This document shows, one piece after another, positions 22,297-34,080 of a DNA stretch of 64,000 nucleotides. Positions within the stretch are counted from its first letter, which is position 1; each line of letters opens with the position of its first letter. This stretch comes from Aurelia coerulea (lineage: Eukaryota; Cnidaria; Scyphozoa; Semaeostomeae; Ulmaridae), in the NCBI GenBank assembly GCA_039566865.1, contig CM076944.1:23429001-23493000 (forward strand), in the 5' to 3' direction. The position numbers were made by a program, and so were the translations under genes. The notes below the pieces were generated by a model, which worked only from the letters and a program-made list of their open reading frames with translations, made no database searches and was not told where the DNA came from.

Positions 22297-22394
22297 TATA
22301 TCTTGTGTTCACATGATTGTGTTCATTTTCTAAGGAAGACCAAGCCTCAAATGCAAATCATTCCTGGCTATTCATATTTTTCTTGCCGTCATTA

Positions 22395-25300
22395 GCATAG
22401 CCGTCAAATCTTTTCTTTTGTCCAAAGCTCCCGTGGGGTTCTGACTCACGCTCTGATCAGATCGCATTTTCTCCTATGATTGACCAATCAGGTGCCGCCG
22501 TTGTGTTTACTTCCGCGTTTCGCAGCAAAACTTAGGCCATTTTCGGCCGTTTTGATCACTCTCCGGAAAAAATCATTGCACGATCGGATAAATCGAATTT
22601 CGTCAAAATTTCCATTGGAGAAGATTCTCCATGCTTTGGACCATAACTGTTTTCTGTATGGCTTTGCGATCACTAAAGATAGCAGAATTGTGGCATTTTT
22701 AAGCTCAATGAAGTCATTCATCGGTTACAGACTCTATGATTAGCAAATAGAAGAGTAGAAAACTTAAAACCTGAAGAAAAACTAGTGCATGCACATACCT
22801 CAGATGGATTTAATAACAAACATCCACTTTTTCTGCCGCGATCTACAGCGAGTTTCACCAGCAAATAACACAGTCAACAAAAATGGGCGCGAGAACTTGA
22901 ATTATCGGCTACATGCAATCGTCGAATGACAACATCCCATTCCAATGAACAGATATATGAATAAATCAACGGTGAATAACGAATACATGAACTTGCCATG
23001 CCGAAGATTATGGGAGTAGCTGTACGTCCACTCTGGCCCAGAAAGAACAATTTCGTGATGTCTTTTTCGATAAACCATCTATGGATAAACCCATAGGCGT
23101 AGGAGATAGGGGGCAAAGGGGGGCTGCAGCCCCCCCAACGTCAGAAAAATTTGCAAAAATCAGCCATAATCGGGCGGAAATCCGCCTCAAGTCGGGCAAA
23201 ATTTTCTCAAACAATGGATTTTTTGTCGGGCAGCCCCCCCAAATTTTATCTTCCCCTACGCCGATGGATAAACCGTGCCACCATTCCTTTATCCAACTGC
23301 GGCTATCGTTGCCAGATGGAAACCTGCAATAATATTACCAGAACGATGTACGAATTGATCGGTCACATCCCATCTTTTATTGCAAGAAAAACGTCTATCG
23401 TCTTATGGTCTAGCAGCTTCATGAAACAGAACGGAAATGCTAGGTTTAGTGTTCTAACGAATATGAATAACAAGAAGAAATGTACATCTTGTTTCATAAC
23501 GAGTAAAATAGATCGATCTTTTTGACATTTGAAATATTATTTATAGAAACTCCTCATGTCAATTTCACATTTTGGGCGGATATCATAAAAAATATTTTAT
23601 CTTTTAGAAGTCTTTCACTAGAAAATCACCCCTTCACAGTCAAGCAACACAGTAGCATCAAAGCAAAATTGGGCAGTTTGCAAACTCATTGCCCATTCAT
23701 GGAAGAGCAACCCTATTTTTTGTAAAATTCTACAACTTTGATCCAATAAAGAAAGCTCCTCAAAATTCTCATTTTCTGCGTACAAAATGTTTCGTAAGAG
23801 TTTCTTAAAAATTCCCTCAAATTTCTATCGGTGGTGTAGGATCTCTGGGATCTCCTGTGCCTTCGATAAAAATTGTGCGGCAAATTATGAAATCATGCCA
23901 CAGTTTAGATCACATACGAAATCTCATGTAAGAAGTTACCAAACGAAAAGTGAAATTAATAAGTTTCAGTTTCCAAAATGTTATATTTACTTTAGGTCCT
24001 TTAGGCTTGATTATAATAGAAAAGTTTCTTGTAAGGTTCCCAAATTTTCAAAATTCCAACTATCTTGAACCAATGAATTGTTAAAAACGAAATAATAACA
24101 AAAATTAGTACTTTTTAGTAATAGTTGAGTTGGTAATGCAATTTCTGGTTGAAAACATTTTTTGCAACTCATAACTTACTTTGAAAAAGTTTCTTAAATT
24201 TGAAATGACCTTTCATCGCTTCTTATAGAGTTTCTTAATTTACGGAAGAGGCAGCAACGGTTTCCTTCAAGCAGTTTCCTGCAGAAAAAGTGCATGCAGT
24301 TGCATTGATAGAGGTCAACTATCATAGGAAAAAATTTCAAGAAACTGAACTCTCAGGTCACCTAGAAATAAGATCTTGGATAGTGGAACAAATTAATTTC
24401 ACTTTTCATTTAGAAATTTCTTACATGAGACTTCGTACGTGATATAAACTGTGACATGATTTCATAATTTGCCGCACAATTTTTATCGAAGGCACAGGAG
24501 ATCCCAGAGATCCTACACCACCGATAGAAATTTGAGGGAACTTTTAAGAAACTCTTACGAAACATTTTGTGCTCAGAAAAAGAGAATTTTGAGGAGCTTT
24601 CTTTATTGGATCAAAGTTGCAGAATCTTAAAAAATAAGGTTGTTCTTCCATGAATGGGCAATGAGTTTGCAAACTGCCCAACTTTGTTTTGATGCTACTG
24701 TGTTGCTTGACTGTGAAGGGGTGATTTTCTAACGAAGGACTTCTAAAAGATAAGATATTTTTCATGATATCTGCACAAATGTGAAATTGACATGAGGAGT
24801 TTCTATAAATAATATTTCAAATGTCAAAAAGATCGATCTATTTTACTCGTTATGAAACAAGATGTACATTTCTTCTTGTTATTCATATTCGTAAGAACAC
24901 TAAACCTAGCATTTCCGTTCTGTTTCATGAAGCTGCTAGACCATAAGACGATAGACATTTTTCTTGCAATAAAAGATGGGATGTGACCGATCAATTCGTA
25001 CATCGTTTTGGTAATGTTATTGCAGGTTTCCATCTGGCAACGATAGCTGCAGTTGGATAAAGGAATGGTGGCACGGTTTATCCATAGATGGTTTATCGAA
25101 AAAGACATCACAAAATTGTTCTTTCTGGGCCAGAGTGGACGTACAGCTACTCCCATAATCTTCGGCATGGCAAGTTCATGTATTCGTTATTCACCGTTGA
25201 TTTATTCATATATCTGTTCATTGGAATTGGATGTTGCTCTCACTCGACGATGGCATGTAGCCGATAATTCAAGTTCTCGCGCCCATTTTTGTTGACTGTG

Positions 25301-25774
25301 TTATTTGCTGGTGAAACTCGCTGTAGATCGCGGCAGAAAAAGTGGATGTTTGTTATTAAATCCATCTGACGTATGTGCATGCACTAGTTCTTCTTCAGGT
25401 TTTAAGTTTTCTACTCTTCTATTTGCTAATCATAGAGTCTGTAACCGATGAATGACTTCATTGAGCTTAAAAATGCCACAATTCTGCTATCTTTAGTGAT
25501 CGCAAAGCCATACAGAAAACAGTTATGGTCCAAAGCATGGAGAATCTTCTCCAATGGAAATTTTGACGAAATTCGATTTATCCGATCGTGCAATGATTTT
25601 TTCCGGAGAGTGATCAAAACGGCCTAAAGTGGCCTAAGTTTTGCTGCGAAACGCGGAAGTAAATACAACGGCGGCACCTGATTGGTCAGTCATAGGAGAA
25701 AATGCGATCTGATCACAGCGTGAGTCAGAACCCCACGGGAGCTTTGGACAAAAGAAAAGATTTGACGGCTATGC
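22395..25774. mobile_element. 3.4-kb foldback element with 1.4-kb inverted arms (Mutator-like candidate)
   Basis: The tips are GCATAGCCGTCAAATC (left) and GATTTGACGGCTATGC (right), with an 11-bp direct repeat TGCCGTCATTA (22384-22394 and 25775-25785). The left arm (22395 to about 23966) and right arm (about 24388 to 25774) match in reverse complement almost base for base, apart from the 175-bp MITE in the left arm. The spacer is about 420 bp. Long inverted arms and a 9-11-bp duplication are typical of Mutator-like elements. No transposase was recognised, so the superfamily is inference. The arms hold mirrored short ORFs without recognisable products. Confidence 0.85.
23092..23266. mobile_element. 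hAT-like MITE ('CATAGGCGTAGG' family), copy 2
   Basis: The tips are CATAGGCGTAGG and CCTACGCCGATG. The 8-bp duplication GATAAACC is at 23084-23091 and 23267-23274. The opposite arm of the host foldback, near 25075-25090, carries the same sequence without the insert. That empty site confirms the boundaries. Interior C-run and ttttgtcgggcagccc match copy 1. Confidence 0.92.
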
Positions 25775-25939
25775 TGCCGTCATTAGTTTTCATTCCTTTG
25801 TGTTTCATATTTATAACAAAAGTCAAGGACCATCATGATATGTTGACTTTATCAGTTTATTTGTTTGGTTTACTGAAACAATAATACACAAAATTGTGGT
25901 ACTGAAGTAATGAAATGATGAAAAGGTAAATTAAATATA

Positions 25940-26833
25940 CCGGGTGTCCCAAAAAGAAGTTCCGACGTTTGACAGGGCACATAGAAAAATCTTTTTCTTC
26001 TGGCAATTTCTTTTCATTCTAGATACATGCTAGATATTTCAACTTACAGTTTGGCATATCGTAGGAAGAAATTAGTAATCTGAAAATGGAGTTATGAGCT
26101 CTAACATTTCACTTTCATGTTCAAGGCAAAACCAGAGAGATTATTACGCCTTCCTGCTTCGTGATGGTGGGGACTCCCTTGATCAGCAACACAGAAAATG
26201 AGTTGACAATTTGTTCATTCCCTTGACGTCCCGAGCGGGCAGAAATTTTACTCACAAGAGAAAACGCTGCTTTGTAATTGAATAAAATTTAGATTCAAAT
26301 CATTTTTGATTGTGTAAATTAACCTAAGGTGTCAAGGATTGAAACAGATAGGTCTCGGGAAAACTGTTTGCTGCTGTTATTGTTGCCTTGTGCCAATTGG
26401 GACTTCCAAATGGGAATTTAACTATTTAACGGTTTCACGGCACGGAATAGAATAAACTGTCATTTTTCCCCGAGACCTATTAGATTCGATTTTCAGGCCT
26501 TACTTCAAATATGCTCAATGAGTGGAACTCTTTCACGTGTCGTCAAGGCAATGAAAGAAAGTGTAAACCTAGCTTTTGTGTTGCTCGTCCGGAGTTTCCC
26601 CCTCCACCATGATGATGCAGGAAGGCGAACAAATCTCTCTGGTTTTGCCTTCAACATGAAGATGCGATGTTAGGACTAATAACTCCATCTTCAGATTACT
26701 GATTTCTTCCTACGATATGCCAAACTGTATGTTGAATTGTCGAGCATGTACCTAGACTGAAAAGAAATTGCTAGATAACGAACTTTTTCGTCTGCGTTCA
26801 ATCAAACGCCGGAACTTTTTTTGGGACACCTGG
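25940..26833. mobile_element. TA-CCGGGTGTCCC element
   Basis: The left tip is CCGGGTGTCCCAAAAAGAAG and the right is ttttttgggacacctgg, with TA at 25938-25939 and 26834-26835. The long inverted arms share segments such as gaaatttcttcctacgatatgcc. 894 bp, non-coding. Confidence 0.85.
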
Positions 26834-26835
26834 TA

Positions 26836-27139
26836 GGTATGAATTATTCACCATCTTAGCGCCACTCCAAGGCAGCCCAAGCAAGCCCTTGAAACGAAGC
26901 ACTGCACAGCAAGCTGCGGGCTAGCGTTTTTTGCAAATGTTAAGCCTTTTTGAGGTACAATTGTCAACTGATCCTTCCGTTAGAAGCATTTCGGGATTTA
27001 AGGAAGCATTTCGGGATTCAAAACCAGTATCCTTTCCAGGCTAAATACGTATATTTCTTGAGAGCAGGCATCAAAAATTTGCAACGTGGTTATTTTATCG
27101 ATGATCTATTGCCTTTGATCTGGCTATTCTGCAATAAAG
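26836..27139. other. non-coding stretch
   Basis: Contains a short direct repeat (aagcatttcgggatt at 26986 and 27004). A short ACACAC run follows at 27166-27176. No gene. Confidence 0.3.
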
Positions 27140-27560
27140 GTGAATACAAAGAGATTGAGCGCGCACACACACACACATGTGCTCTTCGGATCTTCTACAA
27201 AAAATACAACTGATCCATTGAAACATTGCTCACTCGAAATGGCAGCTTTAGCATACATGTTAGAAACTTGCAGAAAATTAATGAAAAACATCTACAAGTC
27301 AATGAATCATCTTAATCCACCGCTTGTATGGGAATTTCATGACAAGAAGCATGTAATTTATAATCTAAGGATACAAAATCTTTGCAAACTACCACAAATA
27401 AAGACACAGGGCTTTGGGCAAGAATCACTGCCTTTAGGGGGAGTTTCGTCTGGAACACCCTCGATGATAGTGTCAAAAGTGAGCCAATGTTTTCGGCTTT
27501 CAAAAACAGGATTAAATACTGGGCTGGAGACAAATGCACCAGGAAAATAAGCCGCTAATC
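27140..27560 (+). pseudogene. LINE reverse transcriptase C-terminal fragment
   Basis: Joined frames give 'NPPLVWEFHDKKHVIYNLRI' and then a shifted 'FVWNTLDDSVKSEPMFSAFK' block (27437-27496) followed by NRIKYW. 'LWN.L.D..K....FK.R.K' is the familiar C-terminal end of CR1/L2-like RTs. At least one frameshift. It ends just before the MITE at 27604. Confidence 0.72.
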
Positions 27561-27603
27561 TTTATGTAAAGTATTTTTTGTAAATCTTTGGTATGAATTA
27601 GTA

Positions 27604-27943
27604 CCGGGTGTCCCATAAAAAGTACTCCGGTTTGAAAAATCACCAAAAATTGATTATCAAACCTTTGATGAAATGAAACGCGCTCCTCGTTGTTTTGAAG
27701 ATCTGAAAAGGCTGCAAATCGATATCGATCCCTTGTTTTTGACGACTTTTTGAAGATTTCAAGCATGCCCCTTTTCTCATAATCCTTAATTCAGGAAGTT
27801 AATCGTGATGAAAAAGATTGCGAAAAATGCTTATTATGTAGGCTAGTCTTCTAGCGACAGAACAACGTTTGAAGCATTTAAATCAGCCACTTACTTTTTT
27901 TTCTAAAACAGATTGCGTTGGGTCACTTTTTTGGGTCACCCGG
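27604..27943. mobile_element. TA-CCGGGTGTCCC element, short
   Basis: The left tip is CCGGGTGTCCCATAAAAAG and the right is ttttttgggtcacccgg, with TA at 27602-27603 and 27944-27945. 340 bp, non-coding. Confidence 0.82.
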
Positions 27944-27945
27944 TA

Positions 27946-28719
27946 TATCTGTTAAAAATAGTTTAGAATTTTATGCATGCAAGAATATCAAATTATCGAA
28001 GGCCTACCTTAGGAATCTTGAACAGATATTATTGAAATCACTCGTAACGATTTCGACCAAATGAATTTTTGTATCTAAGCTAGCCTTTTTCTATGCAATG
28101 AAATTAGAAAAACCACTTTGTTGTGAAATAAATCGCATCACAAAATTGAGAAACACTACACATTCTTTCTGATTCACCTAGTAAGTAGGTGGTTGATTGT
28201 GTTTGTGCATACATTGGCTCTTTCAGATTCATTGTTAACCAAATCTGTAGCTATCGGTGGGATCTACTATTGTATCTTATTATCTCTTGTTGCTAGATAC
28301 TTCTTGTACCAAATCGTCGAATACAAAGTTGGGCCACTTAGATGTTGTCGAATTAGTTTGTTGGGTGAATCCAAACACCAAGAGTGCTAGGTCATGCCAC
28401 TTTATGTGTAATTCGAGTCAGCCCCTCCGCTTCCGAAAAGTGTCGAAACGAGAGCAAAGCGAGCACTTTTTACTTCTTAGTATTTACTGAAAATTGGGAT
28501 TGGAATGGTGTCGGTAGATCTTGTGCAAGTTCTGAATCTGGTACATCTGGTAAGTGCGACTCGAACAAATAGGCAGGGACCACTAAGACTTAAGACTATG
28601 AAAAATAAAGACAGTGAAAATATCAATAGAATGTATCTTTCGAGCAATGAAAACTTTGCAGGAAACTCTTTGATTCTATTCAAAATCCTTCCAACTCTTT
28701 CAGTTTTTATTCTATTTTA
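27946..28719. other. non-coding stretch
   Basis: Includes another copy of the 'gagcaaagcgagcactttttacttctta' motif at 28447-28475. No gene recognised. Confidence 0.3.
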
Positions 28720-29100
28720 CAGGGTGAGTCTAAAAATTTAGCACATTTGGCGGGCTGTGGAATAAAACGTATGCGGCTGATATTCAAAACTTAAATGTTA
28801 ATCTATCCGTCAAAGACTAACTTAGATGTAAAAATTTTGCTTGACTGCTTGGTAAAGTCACTCATTATTTAGACCCAGAAATTTGGAAAATGCTGGTAAG
28901 GAATTTATGGGGTAAGGGGAACGAGAATTCCACGTTCGAGTCTGGTCCATAATTTACTTGACATTGAAATTCAATGCAATTGTCAGTTACAGAAATAGAA
29001 TTTTCAATGGCAAGTAACTCATGGACCATACCAGAATCGAACGAGGAATTCTCGTTCCGATACAACCCCTTACCTGCATTTGCCTAATTTACTGAATGTG
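28720..29100. mobile_element. one-ended foldback MITE ('GGCGGGCTGTGGAA' family), copy 1
   Basis: TA then CAGGGTGAGTCTAAAAATTT, then the family block ggcgggctgtggaa. An internal inverted pair follows: gggaacgagaattccacg at 28917 against gaggaattctcgttccga at 29043. The right tip is missing. Related copies at 39056 and 52316 are likewise without a clear right tip. Confidence 0.65.
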
Positions 29101-29210
29101 CCAGCACTTCGTTTCCCAAACAAATGCTGTATATTCACTGTAGCAAAAATTTTGCTGAAATTGTAGTGCATGTGACATTTTGAATCATAACCAAATCAAG
29201 CATAAAAAAG

Positions 29211-29913
29211 ACCTATCGACCAATAACGATCTAACGACTAATAACGAGTGATCAAATTACAGTGACGAGTGATCTGTCACAATTGGGTGTATCAATTGGA
29301 CTACCACAAGTATGGAATGGACTGATCAATGGATCAAAGGGATAATGGACTTTGCGCACTATCAAGATAGGTTTCGTAGGTTGACTGAAATGCACTGAAG
29401 AGGATTTTTCTTCAGTTCTTTACCCTCCTTTGTCCTTTGAAATAAAATATTTAGCGTCACATCAGTTTTTTATAAGGACTCATATGCTATACCTTGTCTG
29501 CCTCGAATTGCGAAGGATATTCAAGTTATGTCTTTGGGAGAAAATGCGTCTATTTTTGACAGTCTCAAAAAAATTTGGGTATACTTAGTCCATAGTATGC
29601 CCAAAGGAGCAATTAGATAGGAGCAATTAGAACAAGGTATCACAGAAAGGGATGGCGAGGAGGTAAATACTGAACAAGGAGGGATTTCAAATTTATCTCA
29701 GAGATATTATGTAGTTTGACAAGCAGACACTAAATATCTATTTCAAAGGACAAAGGAGGCTAAGGAACTGAAGAAAAATCCTTTTCATAGATCCATTGGT
29801 CAGTCCATTCCATACTTGGGGTGGTCCGGCTGATACACCCATTGCTACAGATAACTCGTTACTGTAATTTGATCACTCGCTATTAGTCGTTAGGTCGTTA
29901 TTGGTCGATAGGT
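29211..29913. mobile_element. foldback element in the intron of paralogue 2
   Basis: The left end acctatcgaccaataacg is inverted at the right end (cgttattggtcgataggt). The arms stay similar inward (gtgatcaaattacagt; cctcctttgtcctttgaaat). Its right end is copied in each unit of the adjoining 148-bp array. Confidence 0.75.
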
Positions 29914-30474
29914 TGTTCCTCGGTTTACAGGAACCCTAAAACAGGAATACTTACAGCCAGCCACATGATCATTCCAAGATTGATCATAATCACTGAAATC
30001 ATCACCAATAATAATGGGCTCTTTTAATTATTAGTCGTTAGGTCATTATTGGTCGATAGGTTGTTCCTCGGTTTGCAGAAACCCTAAAACAGGAATACTT
30101 ACAGCCAGCCACATGATCATTCCAAAATTGATCATAATCACTGAAATCATCACCAATAATAATGTGCCCTTTTAATTATTAGTCGTTAGGTCGTTATTGG
30201 TCGATAGGTTGTTCCTCGGTTTGCAGAAACCCTAAAACAGGAATACTTACAGCCAGCCACATGATCATTCCAAGATTGATCATAATCACTGAAATCATCA
30301 CCAATAATAATGGGCCCTTTTAATTATTAGTCGTTAGGTCGTTATTGGTCGATAGGTTGTTCCTCGGTTTGCAGAAACCCTAAAACAGGAATACTTACAG
30401 CCAGCCACATGATCATTCCAAGATTGATCATAATCACTGAAATCATCACCAATAATAATGGGCCCTTTTAATTA
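29883..30474. repeat. 148-bp tandem array containing an exon end and splice donor
   Basis: Four units start at 29883, 30031, 30179 and 30327, exactly 148 bp apart. A fifth phase at 30475 runs into the true exon. Read on the minus strand, each unit has about 59 nt of the exon end (the TM helix), the donor GCT|GTAAGTATTCC, about 40 nt of intron, and the 32-bp tip of the foldback element. Copies differ at only a few bases. Confidence 0.93.
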
Positions 30475-30546
30475 TTAGTCGTTAGGTCGTTATTGGTCGA
30501 TAGGTTGTTCCTCGGTTTGCAGAAACCCTAAAACAGGAATACTTAC

Positions 30547-31056
30547 AGCCATCCACATGATCATTCCAAAATTGATCATAATCACTGAAATCATCACCAA
30601 TAATACTTTGGTATTGTTGAAACCATTTACAGCCAGTCGATATAAATTTGAGCTCAGGAATGAATTCGAAACCATTGTCATCCCGGGAGAATTAGCAAAA
30701 CCAACTTCTTCCATTAAATACCTTTTATCGAGGTATGAGTCATGGTATGCTGGAAAGTAAAGTTTGAATGCCGTACTATTGGCATTACTGTCGACATGTA
30801 GCTTGTTTACATGGTCCATGAACTCATCATAGCCATCGAAACGTCTTCCATAGCTTATAGAATCACTGTCGCATTCATGCTGCGAAACTCCTTCAAAGGC
30901 AGATTTGACAAGGCCAGTGATTTCGCCTGTGGAATTCCTGTAGATATATGGCGGGCTATCCCACCATATCAGCTCTACATCTATGGCATTTATACAGTTT
31001 CTTGCAAGCATCGATAGTGCAAATACAAACAGAAATCCTCCACACAAGAGCTTCAT
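30547..31056 (-). CDS. receptor-like protein, first exon (paralogue 2)
   Basis: 170 codons: signal peptide (MKLLCGGFLFVFALSML), ectodomain with VELIWWDSPPYIYRN and GLVKSAFEGVSQHEC, then the shared PGMTMVSNSFLS block. A membrane helix follows at 151-170. It ends at GCT|GTAAGTATTCC in phase 0, the same border as paralogue 1 at 3395. The open frame beyond the donor (to 30490) is intron. As for its paralogue, a glutamate-receptor/solute-binding-type first half is likely but unproven. The next exon was not found in the 10 kb to the left. The intron carries the donor array and a foldback element. Confidence 0.62.
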
Positions 31057-33477
31057 AGTTTCATCATTTCACAACGACATCAGTTCAGGAATATAAGTTT
31101 GTTTATCTCAAGTGCACGATTCTACTTTACGCGCAAAACCTTGATACGTTGATCAACGAAATCAACACAGGCTATTTTATTCGATGTGAGATTCTGTATG
31201 GTTTGATTTTGTTATTCGCTATTCCAGCATTTTAGCCGTTGAATAATTCCTATCACACAGAGTTCATAATGATATCCAATCGAAGGTGGTTGTCTAAATA
31301 ACACCCAACTGGGACTGTACTATACAAAGATTTAGATTTACAGGTGGAATCCCTCAAAATTGCGTCCTCACCACAGTGCGATTGTATTCTTTCCTATCTA
31401 CTATTGAGAACCATACAAATGCTTTGATTTAAAAGTAAAGGGATTTTTCAGGTAATTCTAGTAGTTATTGGAATTATTTAGATTAGTTTTCTGAGGTTTT
31501 ACTTGTGTAAAGGAAAACATGCTGCAAAAATTCGCTCATTTTGCGTTGCGTTGCTTTGATTTACCTTATTAGATAGACCATACCCGAATAATTGGAGTAC
31601 TAGAATTTTCTGAGGTTTTACTGGTGTAAAGGAAAACATACTGCAAAAATTCGCTCATTTTGCGTTGCTTTGATTTACCTTATTGGATAGACCATACCCG
31701 AATGATTGGAGTACTAGAATTTCTTGCAAGAGCATTGGCTCGCATGAGTTGAATTTGCATAAGTCGGATTTTTCATAAGTCAGACAAAAAATATCAGGGC
31801 CCAGCTCCATTCGCACGAATTTCTCGTGCTAATTGTCATTTTGGCACCATTAGCAAACAAATTCTATGCTCACTTTGATATTCAAGATGGGAAATGAAAT
31901 GATAAAACTGAAGATTAACCCATTATGATAGCCTCTCTTCCTCTAAGACAAATCTGACCCATCCTTGAGTCAGATAAAATCTGACTTATAAGTAAGTATC
32001 TATTTACCACTAAATAAAAGTAAAATTTACAATATTTTAAAACTAAAAGTATATACGTTACATTCTTATTAAAAATCAGCAAATACAGGTAAAAAGATCC
32101 TTAATTGGGGTGGCAGGGATAGCATTAAAAAGTTCAAATCGACCATATTTCGATAATGGTTCCCTAAGAAGAGGTGGTTGCTAAATGAAAGACATTGTAT
32201 CGTCGGAAGGAAAGAAAAATAAAAGATGATATGAATAAAAATACAAAAATGCGTAGGTCGGACCCGCCTAAGGTTGGATTATTTCTCTCAGTGCGAAGAG
32301 CTCCGACGTATGCGAGTTTGACTGTAGGCAAGGTGTATTTGGATTTGGATAAAACGGGACAAAATCTCAATCGACGGCAATTTTTCGTCGCCTTCATGCT
32401 CCAATCAGAATATGGCTTAGACTGGCTACACAATCTTTGTATGCTCCTTAGAACTGACGTGTGACGTGCGTGGTGACGTGTCGGGCCATCAGCAACAACG
32501 ACAACAACGAAATTGAGGGGCCAGTGTAGCTGGTCTAAATATGGCTGAGAGGAAGGCGTTTTTGCAATTAGCTATGTCTTGTAGAAACGTTGATCTAAGT
32601 ACTCATTTTTATGGTAAAAAAGTTCTGGAAAACTGCTTTTAGAAGCTTTTTGGGCACTATGTTATCAGTATGAGGCTAATCTGTTTATGAGTCGTAGTTG
32701 TAGCCGTATCAGTTCAGTCAAAGAGCGAAACTATGATATGTATTGAGTCTATATTGTGATGAGAAAGAAGTCAGAAGTATGCAGAATGTTAATGTCAAAG
32801 CTCAACTCACACCTGAAACAATTCCTTGGATTTTTGTCACGAATGGCTGGCCCGGCTGGCCTTTGATAACGAGTGTGGACGGTCTTGAAACTTTTTTGAG
32901 GCAACGGTAAGAAGATCAATTCAAGTTTGAAGCTGAGCTTAAATGTCTCCAGCACAAAAATTCCCATGGTAAGAGAGCCCAAGACAGTAAGCAGGAAATT
33001 CATTTGGCAGCATTGATTTCGATCTTTTGACACTTCAAAAGATAACAAATATTTCGTCCCTTAATAAGAATTTAAGAAATTCTGCAACAAAGAATTACAG
33101 AAATAAACTTTCATGTTATTTGAAGCTCACATTCCCCCTGATTTCAAAACTGAAGTTTTAACTAATGCAGTTTTATTCTGTGTGTTCGAAGTAAAATGTT
33201 TCCTTAAACTTATATTCCCTCTTAGGTTTCGATCAAAGCAAATTTGCCACTTATTGCTTAACTTTTCTGCAGCACAAACTAAAATTGTTGGTGTGCAAGC
33301 GAAGCGAAGCGAGAACTTTTTCTTTCTACTTAAAGATCTCGTTTGAAGGCACGGTTGGAGTTATCTCCCTGGTATGACTTAATGGTTTCTGAACTTCGTT
33401 ATCACATCATAAGAACCTACATATTTGCCAGTCAGTCTGGGTTCTTGTACTATGAATGAAATGGATTGATTCTTGCA
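31057..33477. other. non-coding; includes a 119-bp tandem duplication
   Basis: 31491-31609 and 31610-31722 are two copies of ctgaggttttac...gtactagaattt, differing by a 5-bp gap and point changes. A motif gcgaagcgaagcgagaacttttt lies at 33299-33321. Short ORFs here (e.g. 32195-32464) match nothing I know. Confidence 0.5.
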
Positions 33478-34080
33478 CCGGGTGCGCCAAAATAAACTAT
33501 GCACGTTTGGCAGGCCACAATCAATCGTACACTGGACCGATTCTGAAGATTTATGGCTTAATCTTTAGCAGAAAGCCTGAATTAGATTCTAGGACTTATT
33601 GAAAATTTTTTCATTTTCATTTTCTAGGACTAGAAGCGAGTTTCTTAGAATTTTAGTTTTCGAATACATTGAAAACGATCAAAAAACATCGATCAAGTTT
33701 TCTAAAACATCGAGATGAATGGACAAAGAGAGAACTTGTTCGTCGTGATTTGGGATTTAGAAAACGACTAATTGTAATCCACCGTACGAGAGTTCGTAAT
33801 AAACCCCCAAATCACCCTGAAAACGTTTTCTCTTGTTCGTTCATGTTGGGTCTTTTAAAATTTGATCGACGTTTTTTTATCGTTTTCAGTGCTTTCGAAA
33901 ACTAAAACTTTAAGAAACTCGCTTCTAGCTCTAAAGGCTGAAAACGGAAATATTTGCAAAAAGTCCAAGAATCTAATTCAGGCTTTCTGCTAAAGATTAA
34001 GCCATAAACCTTCAAAATCGGTCCAGTGTACAATTTATTGTGGCCTGCCAAACGTGCATAGTTTATTTTGGCACACCCGG
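33478..34080. mobile_element. CCGGGTGCGCC element with long arms
   Basis: The tips are CCGGGTGCGCCAAAATAAAC and its reverse complement ending at 34080. The arms are about 125 bp and nearly identical in reverse complement. A right TA is present; the left TA has become CA. 603 bp, non-coding. Confidence 0.85.

Noticed and set aside
22480..25617. Mirrored ORFs in the arms of the 3.4-kb foldback
   Set aside because: They are short, occur in both strands because the arms are inverted copies, and match no transposase motif I know.
29883..30474. 148-bp array as a satellite or CRISPR
   Set aside because: The units contain host exon and transposon sequence with no spacers; it is a local tandem duplication.
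30490..30546. C-terminal extension of the receptor-like protein (SIPVLGFLQTEEQP)
   Set aside because: It is intron read-through past a consensus donor shared with the paralogue at 3395.
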